Below are positions 25,172-33,901 of a stretch of DNA of 52,486 nucleotides, piece after piece. The notes beneath the pieces are model-generated. The model was not told the origin of the DNA. It saw only the letters and a program-made list of their open reading frames with translations, and searched no databases. The stretch comes from DATEPR01 sp036503065 (GTDB taxonomy: Bacteria > Actinomycetota > Actinomycetes > Mycobacteriales > Pseudonocardiaceae): positions 1 to 52,486 of the forward strand of contig DASXXM010000053.1 of NCBI GenBank assembly GCA_036503065.1, read 5' to 3'. Each line of letters begins with the position of its first letter. Position 1 is the first letter of the stretch. The translations under genes and the position numbers were made by a program.

Positions 25172-26634
25172 GCGTACCGGTCCTGTTCGAAGAACATGCC
25201 GTACTTCATACCGAGGCCGTCGAGCTGCTGGCGGATCTGGGGCGAGTAGAACAGCACACTGAGCTCGTCGCCGAAGAAGTAGCCGAGCTCGGTGGGTCGG
25301 ATGGCGGAGTCGGTGACCTCGAACAGCCCCAGCCGTTGCGCCAGTCCGATCTCGTCGCCGAACACCGCGAGCGGGTCGACGCCGAACTTCTGCGCGAACT
25401 CGTCCCGTGGAATACCGGTGTGGGTGTGCACTCCGAGCACGAAACTCTTGCGCATCAGGTCATCGCGGCCGAGTGTCCGACCGAGCCACGTCGGATGCTC
25501 ACCGGCACGGACCCGACGGCCCCACTCGCCGAGGGACTTGGTGTTCCAGTAGAAGGTGGAATTGAGAAAGCCGTAGGAACCGCAGCCCGCGCTGAGCAAC
25601 TGCGTCCTGCTGACGCCCCGCTTACGCTCCGTCTGCTGCTGGATCTTCTGTTCCTTGATGGCGTACTTGTGGCTCTGCACACGCAGGTAGCCGTGGTCGG
25701 CCATGACGAGACCGTGTGCCAGCTGCATTCGCAGGCCGTCCTCATAGGACGGATACAGCTCCTGCTCCAGCTTGGAAATCCGCTTCATCGGGTGTCGCCG
25801 CAGCCGGTAGACGCTGACCGACTCCAGTTGCCACCTGGAGATCTCGCGCATGGTGGCTACCCAGGAGGCCACCGACTGGCCCGGTAGCGCGTAGATGAGG
25901 TCCACGTTGACGTTGGTGAATCCAGCGTCCCGGATGTTGTCCAGGCTGCGCCTGGTCATGTCCGCACCGTGCCGGCGCGCCATGATCTTCAACACCCGGT
26001 CATCCAGGCTCTCCACGCCGAGGTTGACCCGGTTCACGCCGTTGTCCCGGAGCGTGAGCAGCTTGTCCAGGTTGGCGTGCACGGTCTCCGGCGCGCACTC
26101 GAACGTCACCTCCATGTCGTCCTCGTTGCCGAGGGTGTGCAGGAAGGCCATGATCTTCTTGATCTGGTGCGGCTCGAGGATCGACGGCGTGCCACCGCCG
26201 AAATGCACGGTGGCGATCCGCGCGTCCGACCCGTACCGTTCCAGCTTCGCGCTGATCTCCCGGATGAGCAGATCGATGTACTCGTCCTTGGACACCGCGG
26301 AGTTGCCGTTGTCGACCACCTTCGCGAAGTAGCAGTACGAGCAGATCCCGCTGCAGTACGGGATGTGCAGGTAGACGTTGAGCGAGTCCGACCTCGGCTC
26401 CAGTTCGGACGGATCGAACATCTGATCGTGCCGGATCGAGTCCAGCGTACGCACCGGCGGGTAGCTGTAGATGAAGCAGTAGTCGCCGTGCTTGTCGAAG
26501 CCGTGACTGGCCAGCCCGGCCCAGTCGACCACTTGGTAGCCAGCATCGATGCGCTCGGCGGTCTCCGCGTCGAGCACCATGTTGTCGTTGTCGTCCTTGA
26601 CCTGTCGGCGCAACTCGGACGCAGGAACGAACAC
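25168..26634 (-). CDS. HemN/HemW-like radical SAM enzyme
   Basis: A 488-residue radical SAM protein with YLHIPYCSGICSYCYF (C94, C98, C101) for the 4Fe-4S cluster, followed by HFGGGTPSILEP and NLGVESLDDRVLKIMARRH, typical of coproporphyrinogen oxidase-like proteins, and a HemN-type C-terminal part. Class C radical SAM methyltransferases and cyclopropane-forming enzymes share this fold, so C-methylation or another radical step is likelier than haem metabolism in this operon. GTG 26634 has GAGGGGG 4 bp upstream. Confidence 0.85.
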   Translation of the reverse strand: MFVPASELRRQVKDDNDNMVLDAETAERIDAGYQVVDWAGLASHGFDKHGDYCFIYSYPPVRTLDSIRHDQMFDPSELEPRSDSLNVYLHIPYCSGICSYCYFAKVVDNGNSAVSKDEYIDLLIREISAKLERYGSDARIATVHFGGGTPSILEPHQIKKIMAFLHTLGNEDDMEVTFECAPETVHANLDKLLTLRDNGVNRVNLGVESLDDRVLKIMARRHGADMTRRSLDNIRDAGFTNVNVDLIYALPGQSVASWVATMREISRWQLESVSVYRLRRHPMKRISKLEQELYPSYEDGLRMQLAHGLVMADHGYLRVQSHKYAIKEQKIQQQTERKRGVSRTQLLSAGCGSYGFLNSTFYWNTKSLGEWGRRVRAGEHPTWLGRTLGRDDLMRKSFVLGVHTHTGIPRDEFAQKFGVDPLAVFGDEIGLAQRLGLFEVTDSAIRPTELGYFFGDELSVLFYSPQIRQQLDGLGMKYGMFFEQDRYA

Positions 26635-26666
26635 GGTTCCCCCTCAGCGTGGTGGCAGATGGTTCG

Positions 26667-28292
26667 TCAGTCGGTGCAGCGGGCCGAACTGTCGGCCGGA
26701 GTGAGCGACAGCGAGTAGTTGCGCTGCCGCTTCAGCGCAGTGTCCTTCCAGTCCGAACTGACGTGGTAACCGCCGATCAACGCCTTGTAGACGTCGGTCG
26801 GCGCCGGCACCCAGAACGGCGAGAACTCCGCCTTGAGATAGGACAGCGCCGCATCGCGGTCGGTGTGCCGGCTGATCACGTCAAGCAGGAAGAACGGGTC
26901 GGTGCCGGCAAAGCCGACCCCGTTGTCCGCGCACACCTGGGAGATCGTCTTGACCCGCCGGACGACGGCGTCGGCGTCGGGCGCGGAACCGTCCGCGCCG
27001 CGATAGGTCCACCACCCGGCGTCGAACCCTGTCAATTCGATACCGAAGGCCCCCGGATCCCGGGCGATCGGCGTGTCCGGCGGCAGGTAGAACGGGTTGA
27101 TGCGCACGGAGTGGATCACGTCCGCGTTGCGTTCGACGAAGGCGATCGTCTCGTCGACATCGGATTCCTGTTCTCCGGGAAAGCCGATGAGGAGGTTGAC
27201 GTGATTCCAGATGTCCTCGGCGGCCGCCGCGCGCAGTGTGCGTTCTATCGTCGGCACGTGGTAGTCCTTGCGCATCAGGTCGAGCAGTCGCTGTGAGCCC
27301 GACTCGACGCCGTATCGGGCCAGCCGGCCGCCGACCGCGCGCATCCGCCCGAAGTCCTGCTGTTCCAGCAGGTCCGCGCGGACGTAGGTGAACCAGTCCG
27401 CGGACGTCCGACCGGCCTGTTCCATGGCGTCCAGGAACCGCAACAGGTAGGTCCGTGACGGGTTGAGCTCGTTGGTCATGAAGTTCAGTTGGCGCACGTC
27501 CTGCTCGGCCAGCGCGATGAACGAGTCGACCGCGGTCTGTGGCGGGGTGAGCAGTGCGCGACTGCCGCTGGCCACCCGGCAGAACGCGCAGCGGAAGTTG
27601 CACTGCTTGTCCCAGACGTACAGGTGCGCCCTGCGTACCCGCACGTCGTTGCGATAGGTCAGCGCGCCGAAGGTCTCGTAGCGGTCCCAGCGAACCCACG
27701 AGTAGTCCGGTTGCGGCGGCAGGCTCTTGGCCTGGACCACCGGGCCGGCCACGATGCCGGCGTCCGTCCCGGTGAGACCGTTGGGCAGTTCCTCGGGGCG
27801 GACGCGTCGGGCGAACGCACAGATCGCGTCCCATCCGTCGCCGACGACGACGGACACGTGGCCGAACGGTGCCAGCGCCTCGATCATCTGGTGGGCGGAC
27901 GACGCCGTGAAGAACTGGCCCCCGAACACCACCCGGCAGCCGCGCCGCAGTGCGATCCGCGCCAGCAGCAACGCGGACGCGACCTGCTCGAACCCCATTA
28001 CGGACAGCGCGATGTCCTCGCCGTCCGGCGCGCCGATCTCCGCCCACAACTCGTCGGCGTAGGCGAGAACCGCGTCGGACGGGAACTCGGCAAGAACATC
28101 CACATTGGACAGAGTCGACTCGTACAGCAGATTGTCGTTGCCGGTCAGATGCTGGTACGCGAAGGAGATCTCCAGGTCGTGCACGTGTATGTCGACAAAG
28201 CCCGCCGCGCGTAATTGAGCGGCCAACAATGCGATGCCCACCGGCGGATAGGGAACGATTCGTCGCGCGGACGGAGCGTACGCCAGATGCAT
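26667..28292 (-). CDS. radical SAM enzyme with N-terminal B12-binding-like region
   Basis: This 541-residue protein has radical SAM cysteines C231, C235, C238 (DKQCNFRCAFCRV) and an N-terminal ~150-residue stretch (YPPVGIALLAAQLRAAGF and VVFGGQFFTA) resembling the cobalamin-binding fold of B12-dependent radical SAM methyltransferases, although the His-loop DxHxxG is not seen. RiPP-maturation radical SAM proteins have similar architecture. ATG 28292 has GAGGGG 5-6 bp upstream. It is the first gene of the right operon, 32 bp before the second radical SAM gene. Confidence 0.82.
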   Translation of the reverse strand: MHLAYAPSARRIVPYPPVGIALLAAQLRAAGFVDIHVHDLEISFAYQHLTGNDNLLYESTLSNVDVLAEFPSDAVLAYADELWAEIGAPDGEDIALSVMGFEQVASALLLARIALRRGCRVVFGGQFFTASSAHQMIEALAPFGHVSVVVGDGWDAICAFARRVRPEELPNGLTGTDAGIVAGPVVQAKSLPPQPDYSWVRWDRYETFGALTYRNDVRVRRAHLYVWDKQCNFRCAFCRVASGSRALLTPPQTAVDSFIALAEQDVRQLNFMTNELNPSRTYLLRFLDAMEQAGRTSADWFTYVRADLLEQQDFGRMRAVGGRLARYGVESGSQRLLDLMRKDYHVPTIERTLRAAAAEDIWNHVNLLIGFPGEQESDVDETIAFVERNADVIHSVRINPFYLPPDTPIARDPGAFGIELTGFDAGWWTYRGADGSAPDADAVVRRVKTISQVCADNGVGFAGTDPFFLLDVISRHTDRDAALSYLKAEFSPFWVPAPTDVYKALIGGYHVSSDWKDTALKRQRNYSLSLTPADSSARCTD

Positions 28293-28732
28293 CGAGCCCC
28301 CTCATCGGTGCCGCTCCCCACAATCATCGTCACCTGCGGCAACGGTGACTGACTGCCGAACGTACGTGAGGGCGAACCGGACAGCAAGGACGTTCCCACG
28401 ATCCGGGATCGAATTATGGGTCAATAGTCCAAACGGGTGCTAACCGAGTCAAGGGGTGGCGGTGTGTACCGCCGGACACCTTTGTGTACAACGCTATTGC
28501 CTGTGCACAACGGTGTTGCTGCTCCGTTTGGTCGGACGGAGCGACGCTGGATTACCGGCCCGTTCTCTCGTGTAGCCTGGAGCGGCGGCGCAGCTTGAGA
28601 TTGGGTCGGGGGATACGAGTTCGACAGCGGTTTGTGTCAATACCTGGTGTGTTCTAATTGATTTCGTAGGCATCGGCGCGGCCGATTAGGCTGTGAAACC
28701 GGTTCAACCACACAACAGGGGGAGTGCGGACA
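28293..28732. other. divergent intergenic region upstream of right cluster operon
   Basis: About 440 bp without a gene I can support. It should hold the promoter of the right operon (minus) and that of the chorismate mutase gene (plus). Apart from the spaced TGTGyACm repeats at 28463-28509, listed separately, I see no hairpin or riboswitch-like fold. Confidence 0.5.
28463..28509. promoter_or_regulatory. three TGTGyACm repeats, ~20 bp apart
   Basis: Related octamers lie at 28463-28470 (tgtgtacc), 28483-28490 (tgtgtaca) and 28502-28509 (tgtgcaca), starting 20 and 19 bp apart, i.e. on one face of the helix. The last two belong to a longer imperfect 19-bp direct repeat (15 of 19 identical). They may be tandem sites for an activator or repressor of one of the divergent operons. 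No binding protein is identified. Confidence 0.4.
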
Positions 28733-29380
28733 ATGACGACGATGCGGATCGTCCGACGACTGATGGTGCCTGCGATCCTGGGGGTCGTGGCGCTGTCGAT
28801 GACCGCGACGACGGCCGCCGCCACGACCTCCGGCGCGACGCTTGCGCCCGGTGCCGCCGGCAAGCCCGGCACGGTCGCGCACGCGCGATCGCTCGGTCCG
28901 CTGGGACCGCTCACTGATCTGGTCATTCAACGGTTGCTGGTCGGCGACCAGGTGGCCGCGGCCAAGTTCGGTACCGGTCAACCCATTGACGACCCGGTTC
29001 GCGAGAAGCAGGAACTCGCCGTGGTGCGGCAGAGCGCCATGTCTCTCGGGATCAGTCCCGACGCGGCGGTGAGCTTCTTCCAGCAACAGATCAACGCGAG
29101 CAAAGTGGTGCAGCGGGGCCTGTTCGACCGCTGGACCGCGCACCCGGACCAGGCCCCGACGAGCCGTCCGGACCTCGGCACGATCCGCACCGAACTCGAC
29201 CAGCTCACCACCGAACTGCTCCAGCAACTCGTTGCCCAGCAGTCGGTGCTGTCCCACGAACTCGGCTGTCGCATCGATCTCATCCTGGCCGACGTGACCG
29301 GTGCGCTACTCAGCCACCTCGACGCGCTGCACCGCCATGCGCTTCAGGTCGCGCTCTCGCAGACCTGCACCGGTTGGTGA
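28733..29380 (+). CDS. secreted chorismate mutase (AroQ gamma-type)
   Basis: A 215-residue protein with a Sec signal peptide (RRLMVPAILGVVALSMTATTAAA) and a helical AroQ-gamma region: REKQELAVVRQSAM, PDAAVSFFQQQINASKVVQ and a C-terminal four-helix part with two cysteines. It converts chorismate to prephenate, and this subtype (*MtCM-like) acts outside the cytoplasm. ATG 28733 has AGGGGGAG 8 bp upstream. It is divergent from the cluster operon and probably not part of it. Confidence 0.85.
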   Translation: MTTMRIVRRLMVPAILGVVALSMTATTAAATTSGATLAPGAAGKPGTVAHARSLGPLGPLTDLVIQRLLVGDQVAAAKFGTGQPIDDPVREKQELAVVRQSAMSLGISPDAAVSFFQQQINASKVVQRGLFDRWTAHPDQAPTSRPDLGTIRTELDQLTTELLQQLVAQQSVLSHELGCRIDLILADVTGALLSHLDALHRHALQVALSQTCTGW

Positions 29381-29392
29381 CCTTCGACGCGT

Positions 29393-29443
29393 GCCGACGT
29401 GGTTCTGGTCGGGTGGCGTCATACCGACCAGAACCACGTCGGC
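29393..29443. terminator. perfect 20-bp-stem bidirectional terminator
   Basis: Arms 29393-29412 and 29424-29443 are exact reverse complements with an 11-nt loop. It lies 12 bp after the chorismate mutase stop and 1 bp from the stop of the convergent oxidoreductase gene, so it should serve both. Confidence 0.85.
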
Positions 29444-29444
29444 G

Positions 29445-30365
29445 CTACGGGACAAGCACGATCTTGCCGCGGGTGTGCCGGTGCATCAGGTCGCGGTACG
29501 CGGCCCGGACCTCCGTCAGCGGGTAGGTGGCGGCGATCGGAACGTCGAGACTGCCGGCCGCGACCCGCTTGACGAGTTCGGCCAGGACGCCCGCGTTCGC
29601 TGAACCCGACATGCCCTCGGCCAGGACACCGGCGCGGGCAGCGCCGGCGAAGTCGATGATCGTGTTGATCCGGTCCTTGGCCACACCCAGTTCGAGCGCG
29701 AGGTCCACGTAGCCGTCGCCGAAGTTGTCGATGAACGCGTCGACACCGTCGGGTGCGGCGGAGCGGATCCGGTCCAGCACACCGTCGCCGTAGGTCACCG
29801 GGATCACGCCGTGTTCGCGGAGCCAGGCGTGGTTGGCCTCGCCGGCCAGCCCGACGACGGTGGCGCCCGCGAGGTGGAGCAGTTGCACGGTCAGCGCGCC
29901 AACGCCACCCGTGGCACCCGCGACGACGACCGTGTCGCCCGGACCGGCGCCCACGGCGTGCACATTCGCGTGCGCGGTGGTGCCGGCGACGAACAACGCG
30001 CCGCCGACCTCCCACGGCACGGCGGGATCGCGCGGAACAAGGTTGTCGGCCGGGACGGCGACCAGTTCGGCGTGGCTGGCGCGGGTGTCCACCCAGCCGA
30101 TCACCTCATCGCCGACCGACCAGGTGTTCACCGCCGGACCGACCTCCGCCACCACGCCGGCCAGGTCGGTACCCTGACCGGACGGGAACGTCGCGGGCCA
30201 CCGCTCGTGCAGCGCGCCGATCCGAATCGAGTTCTCGCCGGGGTTGACCCCGGCGGCCCGCACGCGCACCAACACCTCACCGGCCGCGGGCACCGGCCGG
30301 GGCACCTCCCGGACCTCCAGCACGTCGATATCGCCGTATTTGTCGAACCGTACTGCCAGGGGCAT
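29445..30365 (-). CDS. zinc-independent MDR NADPH:quinone oxidoreductase
   Basis: A 306-residue medium-chain dehydrogenase/reductase with the GroES-like N-terminal half (VRVRAAGVNPGENSIRIG) and NADPH motif VVAGATGGVGALTVQLL. Catalytic-zinc ligands are missing, which fits the quinone oxidoreductase branch reducing quinones or alkenals. It is divergent from an AraC-type regulator gene, which probably controls it. Confidence 0.85.
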   Translation of the reverse strand: MPLAVRFDKYGDIDVLEVREVPRPVPAAGEVLVRVRAAGVNPGENSIRIGALHERWPATFPSGQGTDLAGVVAEVGPAVNTWSVGDEVIGWVDTRASHAELVAVPADNLVPRDPAVPWEVGGALFVAGTTAHANVHAVGAGPGDTVVVAGATGGVGALTVQLLHLAGATVVGLAGEANHAWLREHGVIPVTYGDGVLDRIRSAAPDGVDAFIDNFGDGYVDLALELGVAKDRINTIIDFAGAARAGVLAEGMSGSANAGVLAELVKRVAAGSLDVPIAATYPLTEVRAAYRDLMHRHTRGKIVLVP

Positions 30366-30473
30366 GCTGGCCCCTCCTTCCAGGGTCTGTCGTTCCTGTC
30401 AACCAGAAAACCAGGTTCGTGGCACGCGATCCATGCTGGATTCGCTTGAAAAGATATGCGATCGTCTCATGTC

Positions 30474-31400
30474 ATGGACGTGCTCACGGATCTCCTGTGG
30501 CGCTCGCGTGCCCATGGCGCCGCGTTCTCACACTCGACGGCGCGCGGCGTGTGGGGAGTCCGGTTCCCGGCCGCCGCCAAGCTCGCGATCCACGGCATCC
30601 TGGGCGGCGAGGCGTTCGCGTGGACCGGCGACGCCAGCCGGTCGGCTCGTGTGCTGCCCGGCGACATCGTCCTGGTCCGCGGGCCGTCCGAGCAGTTCAT
30701 GGCCCACGCGCCCGGTGCCGACGTGATTCCTTTCGCCGACCAGCACTCCTCGGGTTCAGCCGGCGGCGGCGCGCGGCGCATGGTGTTGGGCACCGGATCC
30801 GGCAACCCGACCACGTTCTTCTGCGGCGCCTACACCTTCGACGGGGAGCTGTGTGCGGGCCTGCTCGCCGGGCTGCCGAACCTGACCGTGGTGCGCCCGC
30901 GCGCCGGGTCGAGCCTGCGCGCGACCCTGGACGTGTTCACCACCGAACTGCTCGCCGACGCGCCGGGGCAGCAGGCGCTGCTGGACAGCCTGCTCGACGT
31001 GATCCTGGTGCAGGCGTTGCGGGAACAGCTCGCCGCCGATGAGGGGACCGCACCCGCCTGGTTCCAGGCGATGAACGACCCCGCGGTCGGGGCCGCGCTG
31101 CGCGCGGTGCATACGGAGCCGGCGCGTGCCTGGACCGTTGCCGGCCTGGCCGCCGAGGCGTCGGTGTCGCGCGCGACGTTCGCGCGCCGATTCACCACGC
31201 TGCTGGGGGTGGCCCCGCTGACCTATGTCACCGACTGGCGGATGGCGTTGGCGCGTGAGCAGTTGCGCCACAGCGACGTCGGCCTTGCCGTGGTCGCGCA
31301 CTCCTTGGGGTACGCGTCGGAGTTCTCGTTCGCCGCCGCCTTCAAACGTCACCATGGCGTCCCACCCGGCCGCTGGCGAACCACCGCGATTGCGGCGTGA
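30474..31400 (+). CDS. AraC-family transcriptional regulator
   Basis: A ~308-residue regulator with an N-terminal cupin sensing domain (AraC_binding_2-like: GDIVLVRGPSEQFMAH) and a C-terminal double helix-turn-helix (WTVAGLAAEASVSRATFARRFTTLLG and VGLAVVAHSLGYASEFSFAAAFKRHHGVPPG). The ATG at 30474 begins the conserved part; another lies at 30456. It stands 108 bp from the divergent oxidoreductase gene, its likely target. Confidence 0.88.
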   Translation: MDVLTDLLWRSRAHGAAFSHSTARGVWGVRFPAAAKLAIHGILGGEAFAWTGDASRSARVLPGDIVLVRGPSEQFMAHAPGADVIPFADQHSSGSAGGGARRMVLGTGSGNPTTFFCGAYTFDGELCAGLLAGLPNLTVVRPRAGSSLRATLDVFTTELLADAPGQQALLDSLLDVILVQALREQLAADEGTAPAWFQAMNDPAVGAALRAVHTEPARAWTVAGLAAEASVSRATFARRFTTLLGVAPLTYVTDWRMALAREQLRHSDVGLAVVAHSLGYASEFSFAAAFKRHHGVPPGRWRTTAIAA

Positions 31401-31607
31401 ACCACCCGACAGATGAGTATCTGCCATTGGTTGGCCTGGACTTCAATTGATCGACGGCATCCGCTGCTTCGGTGTCGATGAATCCCGCCGTGTCCGGATC
31501 GATGAAGGAATCGGTTGCCCTACTTACGCATCTGGTCGGGACGTCGGATGCGTGTCACGGTGTCCTCATGGCGAACAACTCTGTTGGCTGTTGAAGGGGA
31601 GTTGCCG

Positions 31608-33299
31608 ATGTTACGACGCCCTCGAGGTTTGTCGCGTCTGTTCATGACCGCGGTGGCTGCCGCCACCCTCGTCGCCGTGACCACGGCGCAGGCCGGTGCC
31701 GGGCCGGATCCGTCGTCACAAGCCAATCACGGGCCCAGTGAGTCCGCTTGCGCGCACCGCGACAACAACACCGCAAGCAAGCTGTTGGAGTGCATCCGAA
31801 CGGCCGATCTGTGGCGCCACCTGTCGGCGTTCCAGGCGATCGCCGACGCCAACCCCGGGACCGATGGCCACCCGTCGCGCAACTCCGGTGAGCCGGGTTA
31901 CAAGGCATCGGTGGACTACGTCGCCAACCTGATGCGCAGGGCGGGCTACAAGGTCACCGTCCAGACCTACACATTCTTCTACTTCTCCTACGTGGGTACG
32001 CCGACCTTCCGCGAGGTGTCGCCGACCTCGCACAACTACACCCTCGTGACCGATTGGCAGCCCGCCAAGAGCAGCGGGACCGCGCACGCGGCCATCCAGC
32101 CCGTCGGCGGCATCATCCTTCCGCCGACGCCGACACCCACCTCGGCCAGCGGCTGCACGGCGGCCGATTTCGCCGGCTTCACGCCGGGTCGCGTCGCGCT
32201 GATCCAGCGTGGCACCTGTAACTTCGGCGTGAAGGTCCTGAACGCTCAGGCGGCGGGCGCCTCCGGCGTGATCATCTTCAACGAGGGCAACCCGGGCCGC
32301 ACCGGTGTGCCGGCCGGTAGCACCCTGTCGGACGCCAACGGCAACCGGGTCATGCCGGCGATACCGGTCGCGTTCGCCAACTTCGCGAACGGCACCGACC
32401 TGCTCAACCAGTACAACGCGGCAGTCGCGGGCGCAACGGCGCTGCCGACGGTGACACTCGACGTCAAGGCGATCGTCGACCCCAACCGCGCCGACTACAA
32501 CCTCATCGCCGACTCGCCGCACGGCGACCCGAACCACACCGTGGTCGTCGACGGGCACCTCGACGCGATCTTCGGTGCCGGCATCCTGGACAACGCGTCG
32601 GGCTCCGCGACGATCCTCGACATCGCCCAGATGATCCGCAAGGTGCACACGACCAACAGGTTGCGCTTCATCTGGTTCGGCGGTGAGGAACTCGGCCTGC
32701 TGGGTTCGCAGTTCTACGTGAACAGCCTCAGCCCGTCCGAGCTGGGCAAGATCAGCTACGACCTGGACGCGGACGTCACGTCGACGCCCAACTACATCGT
32801 CGGCGTCCTCGACCCGGCCGGGGTGAACTTCTTCACCCGCACGGTGACGACGCAGTTCCCGCCTGCCGTGTACCAACCCTCGCAGATCGCCCGGGACCAG
32901 GGGATCGACTATTTCAACTCCGTCGGTAAGAAAAATGAGCTGATCTCGCCGGACGGTACCGACGCGTTCACGTTCAACATGGCCGGCGTCCCGGCGAGCG
33001 GCGTGCTGACCGGGCAGGACTGCTGCAAGACCCAGCTGGATGTCAGCCTGTTCGGCGGCACACTGGGCAACTTCGAAGGAAACCTGGGCACCACGGACGG
33101 CGGATGCGTCGACAACCCGTTCCGCTGGTGCGACAACCTCAGCAACAACGACCCGAAGGTGTTCACCTTCATGTCCAAGGGTTTCGCCAACATGGTGTTC
33201 AACATGGCGTTCCACCCGTTCGGTTCGGGCACCGGTCAGTCGGCCGCCCACGCGACGGCGGTACACGCCAGTGCCCGCGGCGACGGCTCGGCAAGTTGA
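31608..33299 (+). CDS. secreted M28 aminopeptidase with PA domain
   Basis: A 563-residue exported zinc peptidase. The N-terminus is a signal peptide (RLFMTAVAAATLVAVTTAQAGA). A PA domain (CTAADFAGFTPGRVALIQRGTCNFGVKV) is followed by the M28 core: VDGHLDAI, GILDNASGSATI, WFGGEELGLLGS and DLDADV carry the two-zinc site. Family enzymes release N-terminal residues from peptides outside the cell. ATG 31608 has AAGGGGAG 5 bp upstream; the second codon is the rare TTA. Paired cysteines near the C-terminus suggest disulfides. Confidence 0.88.
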   Translation: MLRRPRGLSRLFMTAVAAATLVAVTTAQAGAGPDPSSQANHGPSESACAHRDNNTASKLLECIRTADLWRHLSAFQAIADANPGTDGHPSRNSGEPGYKASVDYVANLMRRAGYKVTVQTYTFFYFSYVGTPTFREVSPTSHNYTLVTDWQPAKSSGTAHAAIQPVGGIILPPTPTPTSASGCTAADFAGFTPGRVALIQRGTCNFGVKVLNAQAAGASGVIIFNEGNPGRTGVPAGSTLSDANGNRVMPAIPVAFANFANGTDLLNQYNAAVAGATALPTVTLDVKAIVDPNRADYNLIADSPHGDPNHTVVVDGHLDAIFGAGILDNASGSATILDIAQMIRKVHTTNRLRFIWFGGEELGLLGSQFYVNSLSPSELGKISYDLDADVTSTPNYIVGVLDPAGVNFFTRTVTTQFPPAVYQPSQIARDQGIDYFNSVGKKNELISPDGTDAFTFNMAGVPASGVLTGQDCCKTQLDVSLFGGTLGNFEGNLGTTDGGCVDNPFRWCDNLSNNDPKVFTFMSKGFANMVFNMAFHPFGSGTGQSAAHATAVHASARGDGSAS

Positions 33300-33318
33300 T
33301 CTGATCCGCACCCACGCC

Positions 33319-33347
33319 GTGGCCCGCGTCTTCCGGACGCGGGCCAC
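33319..33347 (+). terminator. 12-bp-stem terminator after M28 gene
   Basis: Arms 33319-33330 (gtggcccgcgtc) and 33336-33347 are perfectly complementary around a 5-nt loop, 20 bp after the stop codon. There is no T-tract, as is common in actinomycetes. Confidence 0.8.
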
Positions 33348-33515
33348 TCGCGTTCTGCGACAGGACAGGCTGACAGGATTCGCTGGACGGGCTGCGCCGG
33401 GGCTCGTTGGCGCGGTCAACGCACCCGAACTCGGCGTCCTCGTGCGCGCAGGCGCACACTTCGAGAACGGCGGACTCATCGAACGACCCGCCGAACACCA
33501 GCAGGAGACCGCGGC

Positions 33516-33887
33516 ATGAGCATCGACCAACCGTCAGGATTCCACACGGTCACTCCACGCATGGTCGTCAACGACGCCGCGGCAGCGGTCGATTTCCTGC
33601 GCACCGCTTTCGACGCCACCGGCGAAGCGCCCGCAGGCCGGCCCGCCGAGGTGCGCATCGGCGACTCGCTGGTCATGGTCAGCTCGGCCGCCGAACGCGC
33701 GCTGTTCCCGGCCTTCCTCTACATCTACGTCGACGACACCGACCGCGCCTACCAGCGAGCCATCTCCGCCGGAGCCACCAGCATGGAAGCCCCGTTCGAC
33801 ACCCCCTACGGGGACCGGCGAGCCATGGTCCGCGACCCGTTCGGCAACGTATTCCAGATCGCGCATCCGACGACCGAACACCCGTGA
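33516..33887 (+). CDS. VOC/glyoxalase-fold protein (PhnB-like)
   Basis: A 123-residue single-domain VOC protein: TPRMVVNDAAAAVDFLRTAFDA at the start, EVRIGDSLVMVSSA, then TSMEAPFDTPYGDRRAMVRDPFGNVFQIA. The second conserved Glu/His metal ligands of PhnB-type proteins are not obvious, so binding or resistance functions are possible besides catalysis. AGGAG lies upstream of ATG. Confidence 0.8.
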   Translation: MSIDQPSGFHTVTPRMVVNDAAAAVDFLRTAFDATGEAPAGRPAEVRIGDSLVMVSSAAERALFPAFLYIYVDDTDRAYQRAISAGATSMEAPFDTPYGDRRAMVRDPFGNVFQIAHPTTEHP

Positions 33888-33901
33888 TCGAGCAACCTTG
33901 A

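Noticed and set aside
25168..26634. Haem biosynthesis gene (HemN/HemW)
   Set aside because: It shares the fold but is translationally coupled into a biosynthetic operon with no haem genes.
28733..29380. Chorismate mutase as part of the hydrazine/peptide cluster
   Set aside because: It is on the opposite strand, exported by a signal peptide, and closed by its own terminator; no aromatic pathway gene lies in the cluster.
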